The notes under the pieces are model-generated. The model did no database searches, was not told the DNA's origin, and saw only the letters and a list, made by a program, of their open reading frames with translations. This document shows positions 52,048 to 61,548 of a DNA stretch of 64,000 bases, one piece after another. Origin of the DNA: Paenibacillus anaericanus (lineage in GTDB: Bacteria > Bacillota > Bacilli > Paenibacillales > Paenibacillaceae); contig NZ_RZNY01000009.1 of assembly GCF_003994475.1 (NCBI RefSeq), forward strand, positions 143,256 to 207,255. The letters run 5' to 3'. How positions within the stretch are numbered: position 1 is the stretch's first letter; each line of letters opens with the position of its first letter. Both the position numbers and the translations under genes were made by a program.

Positions 52048-53138
52048 TATAATACCCCTCCCACTACCCGTTCCATTTCTGTGAGCAGTTTGCAATTGTC
52101 ATCATTCCCCTTAACCGCAATGCGGATATCCCTATCACTTAGCCCCGGATACATTGCACAACTCCGCACCAATATTCCACGCCGACCAAGTGCCTCCTGC
52201 ATACCCTTTGCACTCCACCCCTGCGGCAAACGTACCAGCAGAAAATTCCCCTCACTCGGCCACGTCATACAGCCTAGACGACTCAGTCGATCCCGCAAAA
52301 ACTCTCGTTGCTGCGCAACTAGAGCAATCGTCGCCGCTTCATACTCCTCACTCGCAGACAAACAATATTCACCAGCTATCAAAGCTAACAAGTTTACACT
52401 CCAAGTCACCTGCTTATCTCGCATCATCGCAGCCAACTGAGGATGAGCCATCGCATACCCCAGTCTTAGACCTGGTATCGCATAAAACTTCGTCATCGAC
52501 CGAATCAGAATCAAATACCTGTAACGTTCAAGTTCCGACAGAAGCGATTGCCGGTTTGTATCCGGAATAAAGTCAACAAATGCCTCATCCAACACCACAT
52601 AGGTTTTATGTCGTTCCCCTGCTTCAGCAAACAATCGCAGTTCATCTAGTCCATACTGCACACCGTTCGGATTGTTTGGCTGTCCGATAAACACAAGATC
52701 ACTCTCTCCAATCAGACGTTCTACATCCGCTGGCTCAGCTTTAAAAGCTCTCTCTTCTGTACCAAAGACACTCCTCACCTCTGCCCCGAACTGCTTAGAT
52801 AACGTCGCATATTCAGAGAAACAAGGCTCAACGATACCAACTACTTTCGGAGATAAGGCAAGCAAGGCAAGCGCCATGTTTTCCGCTGCCCCGTTTCCTA
52901 TAACAATAGTCTCTTTATCGACGTTATTCTTCTTCGCTAGTAATAAAGTCAGTGTTCTGTGTCCCGGATCTGGGTAAGAAACAACACCAGGCAAGGCATC
53001 CCTGAGTCTGTCTAGCAGTCCAGGCGGTGGACCCAACGGATTAATATTGGCACTGAAATCTATAAATTCTCCCGGCGCTATGCCGTACCTAAGGGAGGCT
53101 GTCTCTAGATCGCCCCCATGACCATACACTTCCAGCAT
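52047..53138 (-). CDS. cobD: Threonine-phosphate decarboxylase CobD
   Basis: PLP enzyme of 363 residues that makes (R)-1-amino-2-propanol O-2-phosphate for the nucleotide arm. Features are YGHGGDLETASLRYGI, FSANINPLGPPPG, NPNGVQY near 155, YVVLDEAFVDF and the PLP lysine in SMTKFYAIPGLRLGYA near 219. The fold resembles histidinol-phosphate aminotransferase, but the YGHGGD start and the cbi/cob neighbours identify CobD. It is the first gene of this cluster; AGAGAGGTTTG precedes the ATG. No riboswitch was seen upstream. Confidence 0.93.
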   Translation of the reverse strand: MLEVYGHGGDLETASLRYGIAPGEFIDFSANINPLGPPPGLLDRLRDALPGVVSYPDPGHRTLTLLLAKKNNVDKETIVIGNGAAENMALALLALSPKVVGIVEPCFSEYATLSKQFGAEVRSVFGTEERAFKAEPADVERLIGESDLVFIGQPNNPNGVQYGLDELRLFAEAGERHKTYVVLDEAFVDFIPDTNRQSLLSELERYRYLILIRSMTKFYAIPGLRLGYAMAHPQLAAMMRDKQVTWSVNLLALIAGEYCLSASEEYEAATIALVAQQREFLRDRLSRLGCMTWPSEGNFLLVRLPQGWSAKGMQEALGRRGILVRSCAMYPGLSDRDIRIAVKGNDDNCKLLTEMERVVGGVL

Positions 53139-53342
53139 GTTTTCAAACCTCTCTTTATGGTTACATGTCGTTATAAATCTTCATAACTAGCCGACTAGAA
53201 TCAATGCCCTCATTATGCAGTTTATGGGCTCCTTTCGTCAATCTCCGGGCTTTTATCTCATCTACCATAATTTAGGATGCCATATCTTCTTTTTAGAGTT
53301 ACACTATATGAAAATACGATTCTATAGGAGGCCAAATCTCAC

Positions 53343-54149
53343 ATGCCAAAACCATTCGCACTGCCTGTTAAGCAAAAGGTTGATCTGAGCACTATCGATC
53401 CAAAGAATACGGGTACATTTCTGAACAAAGAAGAAGTGGAAGAAGAAACGATCAAGCTAAAGGAAGAGTTTCAGGAGTTACAGGAGAAACTTAATGCGGG
53501 TAAGAATGAGGCTGTTCTTTTTGTGTTTCAAGGCATGGATTGCAGCGGTAAAGACGGGGTAATCAAACATGTTTTCTCTGGACTTAATCCTGCGGGTGTC
53601 TCCTCTTATAGTTTCAAAACACCAACCGAAGAAGAATCACTGCATGATTTCCTCTGGAGAGCTCACAGTAAAGTTCCTGCTCTTGGTCATATCACTACTT
53701 TTAATCGATCCTATTACGAGGATGTACTTATTACACGGGTACATGAGTTGATCTCTGATAAAGAAGCCAAAAGCCGCTTCAAACACATTAACCATTTTGA
53801 GTCGCTTTTAGAGAATAACCATGTAAAGGTAGTTAAAATATTTTTGCACATTTCAAAAGAGTTCCAGTTAGAAAAGCTAAAAAGTCGGATCGAAGATCCC
53901 GCAAAGAACTGGAAGTTTGATCCCGCCGATTTAATGGAACGTAAGTCTTGGAAGAAATATAGAAATTACTATGAAGAATTGCTTGAAAAATGCAGCAGCG
54001 CATCCCCATGGCATGTTGTCCCTGCAGATCATAGATGGTATCGCGACTATGCCGTTCTAAGCATTGCAGTGGAGTCATTAAGAAAATTAAATTTGAAAGA
54101 TCCTGAACCCATTCCTGAGTTAATGACCCTCCTTGATGAAATTAAGTAA
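53343..54149 (+). CDS. PPK2-family polyphosphate kinase
   Basis: Polyphosphate-dependent nucleotide kinase of 268 residues. The P-loop-type Walker A is FQGMDCSGKDGVIKHV near 60, the lid region has FNRSYYEDVLITRVHE, and the conserved helix has WKFDPADLMERKSWKKYRNYYEELL. The family transfers phosphate from polyphosphate to ADP/AMP or GDP; class cannot be settled by eye. GGAGGCCAAATCTCAC precedes the ATG. It is divergent from cobD. Confidence 0.9.
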   Translation: MPKPFALPVKQKVDLSTIDPKNTGTFLNKEEVEEETIKLKEEFQELQEKLNAGKNEAVLFVFQGMDCSGKDGVIKHVFSGLNPAGVSSYSFKTPTEEESLHDFLWRAHSKVPALGHITTFNRSYYEDVLITRVHELISDKEAKSRFKHINHFESLLENNHVKVVKIFLHISKEFQLEKLKSRIEDPAKNWKFDPADLMERKSWKKYRNYYEELLEKCSSASPWHVVPADHRWYRDYAVLSIAVESLRKLNLKDPEPIPELMTLLDEIK

Positions 54150-54292
54150 TCATAGTTCTCTCATCATATCTCCCTTTTCCTTTGGTTTTGTGTGCAATTG
54201 GTTTACAATGTAAAAGTAGCTCGGATGCATTAATTATACAATTAGTAAACCAGTTACTTTACCACTTAACCTATATCGGAGGAGCGATACTC

Positions 54293-55297
54293 ATGTTATT
54301 TATCGATAATCAGGGGATTACCGATCCGTCAATTAATTTGGCAATCGAAGAATTTGCACTTAAGCACCTTCCGATGGACGACGACAGTTACTTGCTGTTC
54401 TATATTAACGCACCGTCCATTATTATCGGCAAACATCAGAACACCATCGAAGAGATCAATGCTGAATACTGCAAAGAAAACGGAGTTCAAGTCGTACGTC
54501 GTCTCTCCGGCGGTGGCGCAGTCTATCATGACCTCGGTAATCTGAATTTTAGCTTCATTACCAAAGATGATGGACAATCCTTCCACAACTTCCGCAAGTT
54601 TACCCAGCCTGTAGTTGAAGCACTTCATTCATTAGGTGTGAATGCCGAGATGACGGGTCGCAATGATTTGCAGGTCGGGGAACAGAAAATATCAGGTAAC
54701 GCACAGTTCGCAACACGGGGCCGGATGTTTAGCCATGGCACACTGATGTTCAACTTGAATTTGGACAACGTTGCTGCCTCATTACATGTCAATCCTGAGA
54801 AATTCAAATCAAAGAGCACCAAATCTGTGCGTAGCCGTGTCGCGAATATAGTTGATTTTCTAGATAAAAAAATGACGATTGAAGAGTTCCGATCCGAACT
54901 CCTTCGCCATATATTCGGGATGGATGCAGAATCCGTACCACAGTATAAATTAACCGATGCCGATTGGAAGAAGATTCATGAAATTTCCGAAGAACACTAT
55001 AAGAACTGGGATTGGAACTACGGATTGTCCCCAGAATCAAACGTCAAGCATTCCAAGAAATTCCCGGTCGGAATCATCGACCTACGCATGAACATCAAAG
55101 ACGGACAGATCCAAGATATTAAAATTTACGGCGATTTTTTCGGTGTAGGAGACGTAGCAGATATCGAGAATAAACTAAGAGGTATTCGTTACGAAGAAAG
55201 TGTAGTTCGCGATGCACTAGCCGATATCGATGTGAAGCATTATTTCGGGAACTTGGAAAAGGACGAGTTTATTGGGCTTGTTTTCTTGGAGGAATAG
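54293..55297 (+). CDS. lplJ: Lipoate-protein ligase
   Basis: Protein of 334 residues in the LplA/LplJ family. The start ATG 54293 has GGAGGAGCGATAC before it and is preferred over ATG 54182. Motifs in order: LAIEEFALKHL, SIIIGKHQNT, RRLSGGGAVYHDLGNLNF (substrate pocket), GRNDLQVGEQKISGNAQ with the catalytic lysine, and the C-terminal accessory domain from about 245. It activates lipoate with ATP and attaches it to lipoyl domains of 2-oxoacid dehydrogenases and GcvH. Confidence 0.93.
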   Translation: MLFIDNQGITDPSINLAIEEFALKHLPMDDDSYLLFYINAPSIIIGKHQNTIEEINAEYCKENGVQVVRRLSGGGAVYHDLGNLNFSFITKDDGQSFHNFRKFTQPVVEALHSLGVNAEMTGRNDLQVGEQKISGNAQFATRGRMFSHGTLMFNLNLDNVAASLHVNPEKFKSKSTKSVRSRVANIVDFLDKKMTIEEFRSELLRHIFGMDAESVPQYKLTDADWKKIHEISEEHYKNWDWNYGLSPESNVKHSKKFPVGIIDLRMNIKDGQIQDIKIYGDFFGVGDVADIENKLRGIRYEESVVRDALADIDVKHYFGNLEKDEFIGLVFLEE

Positions 55298-55314
55298 CGG
55301 GGGATTGAACTACT

Positions 55315-55464
55315 GATAGTGATGGAGCTACGATAACAAAATGTTCTTACGATCGCTGTTGTCCCCAAATTTCTCGATTGAACTTTTACAAAGTTGAAAT
55401 TTGGGGACAAAGGCGAACGCTCCGCTTCTTCAGAATCATTTCGCTCTCGTAGCTAGTATCACTT
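55315..55464 (+). repeat. Covarying hairpin repeat, copy A5
   Basis: Cores GATCGCTGTT (55351) and AAAGGCGAACGC (55409). Inner stem GTCCCCAAATTTC / GAAATTTGGGGAC, 13 bp perfect and unlike A1-A3. Outer arms pair over AGTGAT-AGCTACGA / TCGTAGCT-ATCACT and AAATG-TTCT / AGAA-CATTT. It begins 18 bases after the lipoate-ligase stop codon. Confidence 0.85.
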
Positions 55465-55489
55465 TTAATATTTCAACTTATAAGAGGTA

Positions 55490-55575
55490 GAAGTCTGAAG
55501 ACAAAGGCGAACCTAGCATGCTTCCAAGCTAGCTTTTCCAAGAAACTATAAAGTTCTTCAGAACCATCCCGATAT
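55490..55575 (+). repeat. Degenerate hairpin repeat copy A6
   Basis: Only the right half is recognisable: GAAGTCTGAAGACAAAGGCG at 55490-55509, then AACCTAGCATGCTTCC. The left core GATCGCTGTT is absent. It lies 26 bp after copy A5. Confidence 0.6.
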
Positions 55576-55705
55576 CTACTGGAATTTAGAAGTTATACAG
55601 CAATTACATAATTGTCAGACGGAAATAGAGTGATAGACTGTCCTAGATTGTTGCCGTTTAATATCGGAAGTCACCTGGACGATATCCTGGTGTTATTTCC
55701 AAGAC

Positions 55706-55733
55706 AAAGGACCCGCCAAGGCGGGTCCTTTTC
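55706..55733. terminator. Intrinsic terminator of the AraC gene
   Basis: AAAGGACCCGCC-AAGG-CGGGTCCTTTT: a perfect strong stem just downstream of the minus-strand regulator gene. Confidence 0.92.
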
Positions 55734-55761
55734 ACTTCCGTCCCCCCGTTATCTGAACCTT

Positions 55762-56655
55762 TTATGCTCTAAGACGCTTTATATCTTGTCTAGGCGGAAA
55801 ACCAAACATTCGGGAATACTCACGGCTGAATTGCGAAGGGCTTTCATAGCCTACTCGAAATGCCACATCAGTGGCATCTGCTGACTCAGTTAACAATAGC
55901 CTACGTGCTTCCTGAAGTCTCAGTTGTTTTTGGAACTGGATAGGACTCATTGCTGTTACTTCTTTAAAGTACCGATGAAACGAAGAAACACTCATATTCG
56001 CTATTTCGGCAAGCTCCCGGGTCCGCAAAGAACTAGCATAGTTATTCATGATATGTTCAATAACATCTTTAATTTGATGAGTTGAACTTCCTTCCATTAC
56101 AATATGCTCCAATGCAATCCCATTCTGACCTTGGAGCACCCGATAAAGAATCTCTTTTATAATTAGTGGAGCAAGTACTGGAATATCTTTAGGCTCATCT
56201 AACAAACGAGCTAATCTGAGAACCGCATCCATTAAAGAAGATTCCATCTGGCAAACAAACATAGCTCGCTTAGGATTTTCTTTAGTGTAAACTCGAACTT
56301 CAGAATCCTGTAAAACCTCTAATATTTGACTCGGTGTAAATTCAAGTTTGAAACCTAAATAAGGAATATCGGGAGTGGCTTCGGTGACTTGGGCGGTAAC
56401 TGGCAGGTGTACGGATGCAATTAGGTAATCGGCAGGACTGTATCTAAAACGCTCCTGCGCCAACCATACCTCCTTCGCCCCTTGAACAACCATACATAAG
56501 GACGGTTTATACACTCCATGTCTTGGTACAGACGCATTCGAGTCACGCATGAAAAATAAGGACGGAATAGCAGTTTGGTGAACACCGTCTTTTTCTGAAT
56601 AACACTCAATGATTTTTACGAGCTCATTCTGCTGATTAGTGATTATTTCAGACAT
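55762..56655 (-). CDS. AraC-family regulator with AraC_N domain (YqhC-like)
   Basis: Regulator of 297 residues. The N-terminal part (about 20-180) is the AraC_N/cupin-type domain (HGVYKPSLCMVVQGAKEVWL, YSPADYLIASVHLPVTAQV), followed by two helix-turn-helix units (LRTRELAEIANMSVSSFHRYFKEVTAMSP, ATDVAFRVGYESPSQFSREYSRMFG). The same domain layout occurs in E. coli YqhC, which activates an aldehyde-reductase gene beside it. Here an aldo/keto reductase gene lies divergently, across 231 bp, making it the likely target. Confidence 0.88.
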   Translation of the reverse strand: MSEIITNQQNELVKIIECYSEKDGVHQTAIPSLFFMRDSNASVPRHGVYKPSLCMVVQGAKEVWLAQERFRYSPADYLIASVHLPVTAQVTEATPDIPYLGFKLEFTPSQILEVLQDSEVRVYTKENPKRAMFVCQMESSLMDAVLRLARLLDEPKDIPVLAPLIIKEILYRVLQGQNGIALEHIVMEGSSTHQIKDVIEHIMNNYASSLRTRELAEIANMSVSSFHRYFKEVTAMSPIQFQKQLRLQEARRLLLTESADATDVAFRVGYESPSQFSREYSRMFGFPPRQDIKRLRA

Positions 56656-56835
56656 TTGATCCTCTCTTTCGTCAATCTTTTATAGTCTGATTATAGTCCA
56701 TATTCATTCGATACATAAGTGGTAGTGAGAGGATTAGGCAAACATCTGGCATGAATGGGATAACGGTCGATTTGTCCTCTGGTGCATAATAAGAATGTAA
56801 AACGCGACGGCGGATTGAGCCTGTCACGGATGTAA

Positions 56836-57738
<903 letters not shown>

Positions 57739-57797
57739 TAATCGTTATTTTGGAAGGCCACTGGTAGGTTCTGTTTATGTGATAAAAAAGTACTTAA

Positions 57798-57828
57798 AGA
57801 GGCATCCTGCAAAGGATGCCCTTTTTTT
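57798..57828 (+). terminator. Intrinsic terminator after the aldo/keto reductase
   Basis: GGCATCCT-GCAA-AGGATGCC followed by CTTTTTTT. Confidence 0.93.
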
Positions 57829-57924
57829 AATACCTCTTATTTCCTTTTCGATTAATACACGAATCTTGGTGCATTATAGATCGATCTTGCTCTAGCCTCA
57901 CAAAAAAAACACTTCTACAGCACG

Positions 57925-58761
57925 TCAGTCCCGGCTCGCCTCATAAATCTTCTGCGCCACCATCTCCGGCCTTGTGCGAGTATCCGTAAAGTGGTCCCCA
58001 TCGCCGACGATAAGGCGGAACTGGCCGAGTCGAGTGGACATATGCGGATTCCAGCCAAATCCCTCTCCTTGTGGTAATGCATTGTCTTGGAGAAAATATA
58101 CATAACCTTTCGGTATAGACAACTCATAGAAGACTTTAAGATCTAGCTTCTCGAAAAGCGGTCTGGCCGGTTCCGGAATAACACTTGTATACATCCATCT
58201 GGCTTCCTCGAATGTAGCCGTATTGACGAATAAATCCCGAAACAGTGGAAACGGAAGCATGATCGTATCATCCTTCGAGGCGGCTCTAAGTTGCTCGAAA
58301 CCTTGTCTCGTTTGGGGCGGTAACTCGTCGGCAAGAGATTCGCCATCATTCAGAACGAACGCATCCCAGAAGACGAGGCGCTTGATGCGATCCGGTACCT
58401 GTTCTGCAACCTTTTGGATGACCGTTCCGCCAAAGCTGTGCCCGACGAGAATGAAGTTGTGTAGATTCAGTTTCGTTATAAAATCAACAACGGACTTCGT
58501 GATCATCGCATGCGTGACATTTTTGTTCGGATCTTTGCCGTGTCCGGCGTATTCCGGCGTATAAACGGTATGCCCTTGACTGAACAGCGCCGCCGCTACG
58601 CCGTCCCAGAAGTGAGCGTCAGCCCAAGAGCCATGCACAAGCACGAAGGTAAGCCGTTGCTGCGAGGGTATACGGTATCTTTCATTCGATTCGCTGGGCA
58701 TAAACCTATAATCGGGATATGGGAATTGATGAATTTCTTGGGGATAAGGAAACATGTACAA
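57925..58761 (-). CDS. Alpha/beta hydrolase
   Basis: Hydrolase of 278 residues. After an aromatic, proline-rich N-terminus (YMFPYPQEIHQFPYP), the fold shows LVHGSWADAHFWDG near 40, PEYAGHG, the nucleophile elbow VGHSFGGT near 107, and the histidine in GDGDHFTDTRT near 258. This is close to plant-type esterases of the salicylate/methyl-ester group. The substrate is unknown. The start may be TTG 58761 or ATG 58755; GAGAGGATGAC lies before both. G+C content is higher than in the neighbours. Confidence 0.8.
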   Translation of the reverse strand: MYMFPYPQEIHQFPYPDYRFMPSESNERYRIPSQQRLTFVLVHGSWADAHFWDGVAAALFSQGHTVYTPEYAGHGKDPNKNVTHAMITKSVVDFITKLNLHNFILVGHSFGGTVIQKVAEQVPDRIKRLVFWDAFVLNDGESLADELPPQTRQGFEQLRAASKDDTIMLPFPLFRDLFVNTATFEEARWMYTSVIPEPARPLFEKLDLKVFYELSIPKGYVYFLQDNALPQGEGFGWNPHMSTRLGQFRLIVGDGDHFTDTRTRPEMVAQKIYEASRD

Positions 58762-58971
58762 GTCATCCTCTCAAAATAACATATGTTATCAGCTTATGCC
58801 CATTGCGTTTGAGAGGTTACCACACTTTGTTTAGCTTATTACTTCTGGCCGCTAGTGTAAGAATAATTCTACAACTGTTCCTTAGCTTGGAATTGCTAAA
58901 ATCAGGGTAAACGATATGGCTGAAAATAGAGCTGCGAAAAATATGGTCATAGGTCCGGCATTCGATCGAGA

Positions 58972-60138
58972 CTAAAAGTAGGACTTGCTACCATCCGAAT
59001 CCTTCCTCAAAGTAAATTTATCAAATAGTCTGCCCTCTTCGTCAATTGCCCGTAGTTCCAAATGATCCACGGTTACAATAACCTGTAAAAAATGCGGCAC
59101 CGCCAATGACTGCGATGTATGCCATTCTCGCTTTGGTAATAGCCATTCTGGCATAGCACCTGCACCTCCAGCCACAATGTAGGTAATCCCGCCTTGGAAA
59201 TCTACTTTACCAGCACGAAGTGGGTGACTACGTTCGTATACGATAGTGTGCGAATTAAATACTAGATCTACACCATACTGCTCAAACAAGGGACATAGTT
59301 GTCGCAAATCTTCTACTTGATACCCCCCTGATACAAAAGGCGGATAATGAAAAAAGACGATTTTCCACTTCGCAGATGTCGATTGTAGATCATGGATCAA
59401 GAAATCATATTGTTCATTTCCCGGACTCATTTCTCCCGCACTGAGTGGGTAATCTTCAGACTTTATAAAATCTGTGCTGTCCAGACAAATGAAATGAACA
59501 TCGCCATAATCAAATGAATAATAATTTTTGGGTGGGGAAAAGTCAAAAAATTCATAATACCACGAAGCATTATTCTCATGATTGCCGAGGCAACTGTAGA
59601 ATGGCGTAGTTGTTAAAAAGTCAGCCCCCGGGCCAAAGAAGTATTTCTCCCAATCCTCATAATTGTCTCCATTATCAACAATATCACCAACAAATAAAGT
59701 AAGATCAGGTCGATATCTTTGCATCTGTTTGAAAATATTTATATTCGTCAGGCCATCTGATGGATCAAAGCTGCTATATCCTCCGGTTTCACCCGTCACC
59801 GTAAAGGAGAATGGCTCTCCTCTTCGTACTGCCGTTTTAAATGGATAGGGACCTGATTGGACCTCTCCCTTCGCATTTGCCGAGTGAATAGTATAAAAGT
59901 ACATCGTTCCGGGCTCAAGTCCTGTTACTGTAAGTTGGTGGATCGTAGAACGCTCCTCATTGGAGACAGACGCGATAACGACCTCCGGTTTCTTGTAGTT
60001 CCCTTGATGTCCACTGTGTATTCTCTCCGCCAACAATATCTCGACACTTGAAGAAGCCAAATCAGAAGTCTCCCACATCATCGTCATGGAGTCTTCGGTG
60101 GGTCGTTGTAAATAGGGTCCTTTCGATAGAAATAGCAT
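58972..60138 (-). CDS. Purple-acid-phosphatase-like metallophosphoesterase with N-terminal FN3-like domain
   Basis: Protein of 388 residues. The N-terminal domain (about 1-105) is fibronectin-like (YLQRPTEDSMTMMWETSD, LEPGTMYFYTIHS), followed by the calcineurin fold: VGDIVDNGDNYEDW, LGNHENNASWYYEF, FFHYPPFVS and NSHTIVYERSHPL. The metal ligands appear complete, but GHxH is changed to NSHT. No signal peptide is seen, unlike most purple acid phosphatases. GAGGGGAAATC precedes ATG. Last of four minus-strand genes with short gaps. Confidence 0.85.
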   Translation of the reverse strand: MLFLSKGPYLQRPTEDSMTMMWETSDLASSSVEILLAERIHSGHQGNYKKPEVVIASVSNEERSTIHQLTVTGLEPGTMYFYTIHSANAKGEVQSGPYPFKTAVRRGEPFSFTVTGETGGYSSFDPSDGLTNINIFKQMQRYRPDLTLFVGDIVDNGDNYEDWEKYFFGPGADFLTTTPFYSCLGNHENNASWYYEFFDFSPPKNYYSFDYGDVHFICLDSTDFIKSEDYPLSAGEMSPGNEQYDFLIHDLQSTSAKWKIVFFHYPPFVSGGYQVEDLRQLCPLFEQYGVDLVFNSHTIVYERSHPLRAGKVDFQGGITYIVAGGAGAMPEWLLPKREWHTSQSLAVPHFLQVIVTVDHLELRAIDEEGRLFDKFTLRKDSDGSKSYF

Positions 60139-60170
60139 GATTTCCCCTCACTTTGAACTAAGATTATCCG

Positions 60171-60713
60171 CTATTTGTAGAACATATTACTCTCCCACTC
60201 TTCACGCAAAAGTCCCATTCGGATGGAATCGTAATATACTCCATTATAATAACGGCATTTTCTAAGTCTGGCCTCCATGGTCATTCCCAGCTTTTCTCCC
60301 ACTGCAATCATCCTTACATTCCCTGACCAAGTTGTAAAACCCACCCTTACCAAGGGTAACGTGTTGAATAAATGATTAGTCCATAACTTAAGCGCTCTAG
60401 TACCAAAGCCACCACTCCAATAGTGTGGATCAAGGATGCCAATCCCCATTTCAAGCCAATTAGAAAGTTTATGTTCCCAATAGTAATTAACCTTTCCGAT
60501 GACTTTCCCATGGGCTTCAATGACCCAATCATCTTCCTGATCAATAACGTTATCCCTCAGCAGATAATCATCCCAAGAAATCCGTTTATGTTCATAATAA
60601 GGTGCATCCCATTTCTTCCATTCCGGTGATTCATCGCTATAGATTAGTTCCCAAAGTGACCTTAAATCCTCTTTCTTTGCAGGTCTAATCGTCAACTCTT
60701 TGTCTTTATACAT
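60171..60713 (-). CDS. GNAT-family N-acetyltransferase (RimJ/RimL-like)
   Basis: Acetyltransferase of 180 residues. The central region has VIGKVNYYWEHKLSNWLEMGIGILDPHYWSGGFGTRALKLW (GNAT core with acetyl-CoA loop WSGGFGTRAL; shown by position 70-113), and the end has GMTMEARLRKCRYYNGVYYD. Such proteins acetylate ribosomal proteins, amines or antibiotics; specificity unknown. AAGGGGCGAGTAG precedes the ATG. Confidence 0.85.
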   Translation of the reverse strand: MYKDKELTIRPAKKEDLRSLWELIYSDESPEWKKWDAPYYEHKRISWDDYLLRDNVIDQEDDWVIEAHGKVIGKVNYYWEHKLSNWLEMGIGILDPHYWSGGFGTRALKLWTNHLFNTLPLVRVGFTTWSGNVRMIAVGEKLGMTMEARLRKCRYYNGVYYDSIRMGLLREEWESNMFYK

Positions 60714-60733
60714 CTACTCGCCCCTTAGCTTAA

Positions 60734-61540
60734 CTATAAAATAGAAACCATCCAAATAATGAAATGCGCAGCTGGTACCAACAATATTTGTGCAAGCACC
60801 GTACCTACTAACCGCGAGATCATGAGTAACCCAAAAACCTTATTAAGTGCAGTAATCTCTTGTTCTCCTCTAAGTACTTTGTCCGTGATCAAACCAATTT
60901 GCGGATCAATCAGTATAGTTAGTAAAATCGTCGCCACCCCATTGATTAATCCCGAGGATTGCAATGCAGTCGTCGCATATTCTGTTGTAAATGTCGAAGC
61001 CAGTAAGGCTGCTAACACACCTATAGTATAAATGGCGGTCACAACACAATTAAGAATCACTAACCTTTTTGGTATGCCTCCAATTCGCAATCGTGACAGC
61101 ATCGATAACTTGGGCTTGCGCAAATGATGTCTTGCGTTACTCACTTTTTGAATAGAAACGGAAGTACGGATCATTTGAGGTATGGACCCGGATACTTCTA
61201 AATGTGCTATCACCCTAGAAAAAAGTACAACAGCAGAAGGAAATAACAATAATGCCACTATGGTCCCCATTGTTGACGCACCAATAATAACTCTTAAGTG
61301 ACCTACTAAATCAAAGCCCACATTTTGCTTTGCAAAGTCTATGATTTTCCCAGTTAGTAGACCCTGAACCATATTTGCCGTTCTTGAAACCAAGAGAATG
61401 ATCCCTGTTAACGATAAGGCAACGGCTAATTTCCCTAAACGAACTCCTGCTAAGCGAAGTGAATATGTAAGTGTCTCTGAGAGGTGAATAATGAAGGTAA
61501 ACAAAGCAACAAATATGACTTGTTCCAGCAACAAACTCAC
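60734..61540 (-). CDS. amj: Lipid II flippase Amj-family protein
   Basis: Polytopic membrane protein of 268 residues with about six helices. The N-terminal signature HLSETLTYSLRLAGVRLGKLAVALSL near 20-45 and LVSRTANMVQ near 51 match the DUF2837/Amj family. In B. subtilis, Amj (YdaH) can replace MurJ in carrying lipid II across the membrane and is induced under envelope stress. The GTG start is uncertain; a TTG nine bases further in has good spacing to GGGGTGA. It lies between a phosphotransferase and an acetyltransferase gene in the same direction, with gaps of 8 and 20 bp. Confidence 0.8.
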   Translation of the reverse strand: MSLLLEQVIFVALFTFIIHLSETLTYSLRLAGVRLGKLAVALSLTGIILLVSRTANMVQGLLTGKIIDFAKQNVGFDLVGHLRVIIGASTMGTIVALLLFPSAVVLFSRVIAHLEVSGSIPQMIRTSVSIQKVSNARHHLRKPKLSMLSRLRIGGIPKRLVILNCVVTAIYTIGVLAALLASTFTTEYATTALQSSGLINGVATILLTILIDPQIGLITDKVLRGEQEITALNKVFGLLMISRLVGTVLAQILLVPAAHFIIWMVSIL

Positions 61541-61548
61541 CCCATTGT

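Noticed and set aside
53139..53342. Second cobalamin riboswitch before cobD
   Set aside because: Neither the GCCACTG segment nor the B12-box region is found on the minus strand.
54182..54292. Longer N-terminus for the lipoate ligase
   Set aside because: The extra residues are not family-like and GGAGGAGC lies just before ATG 54293.
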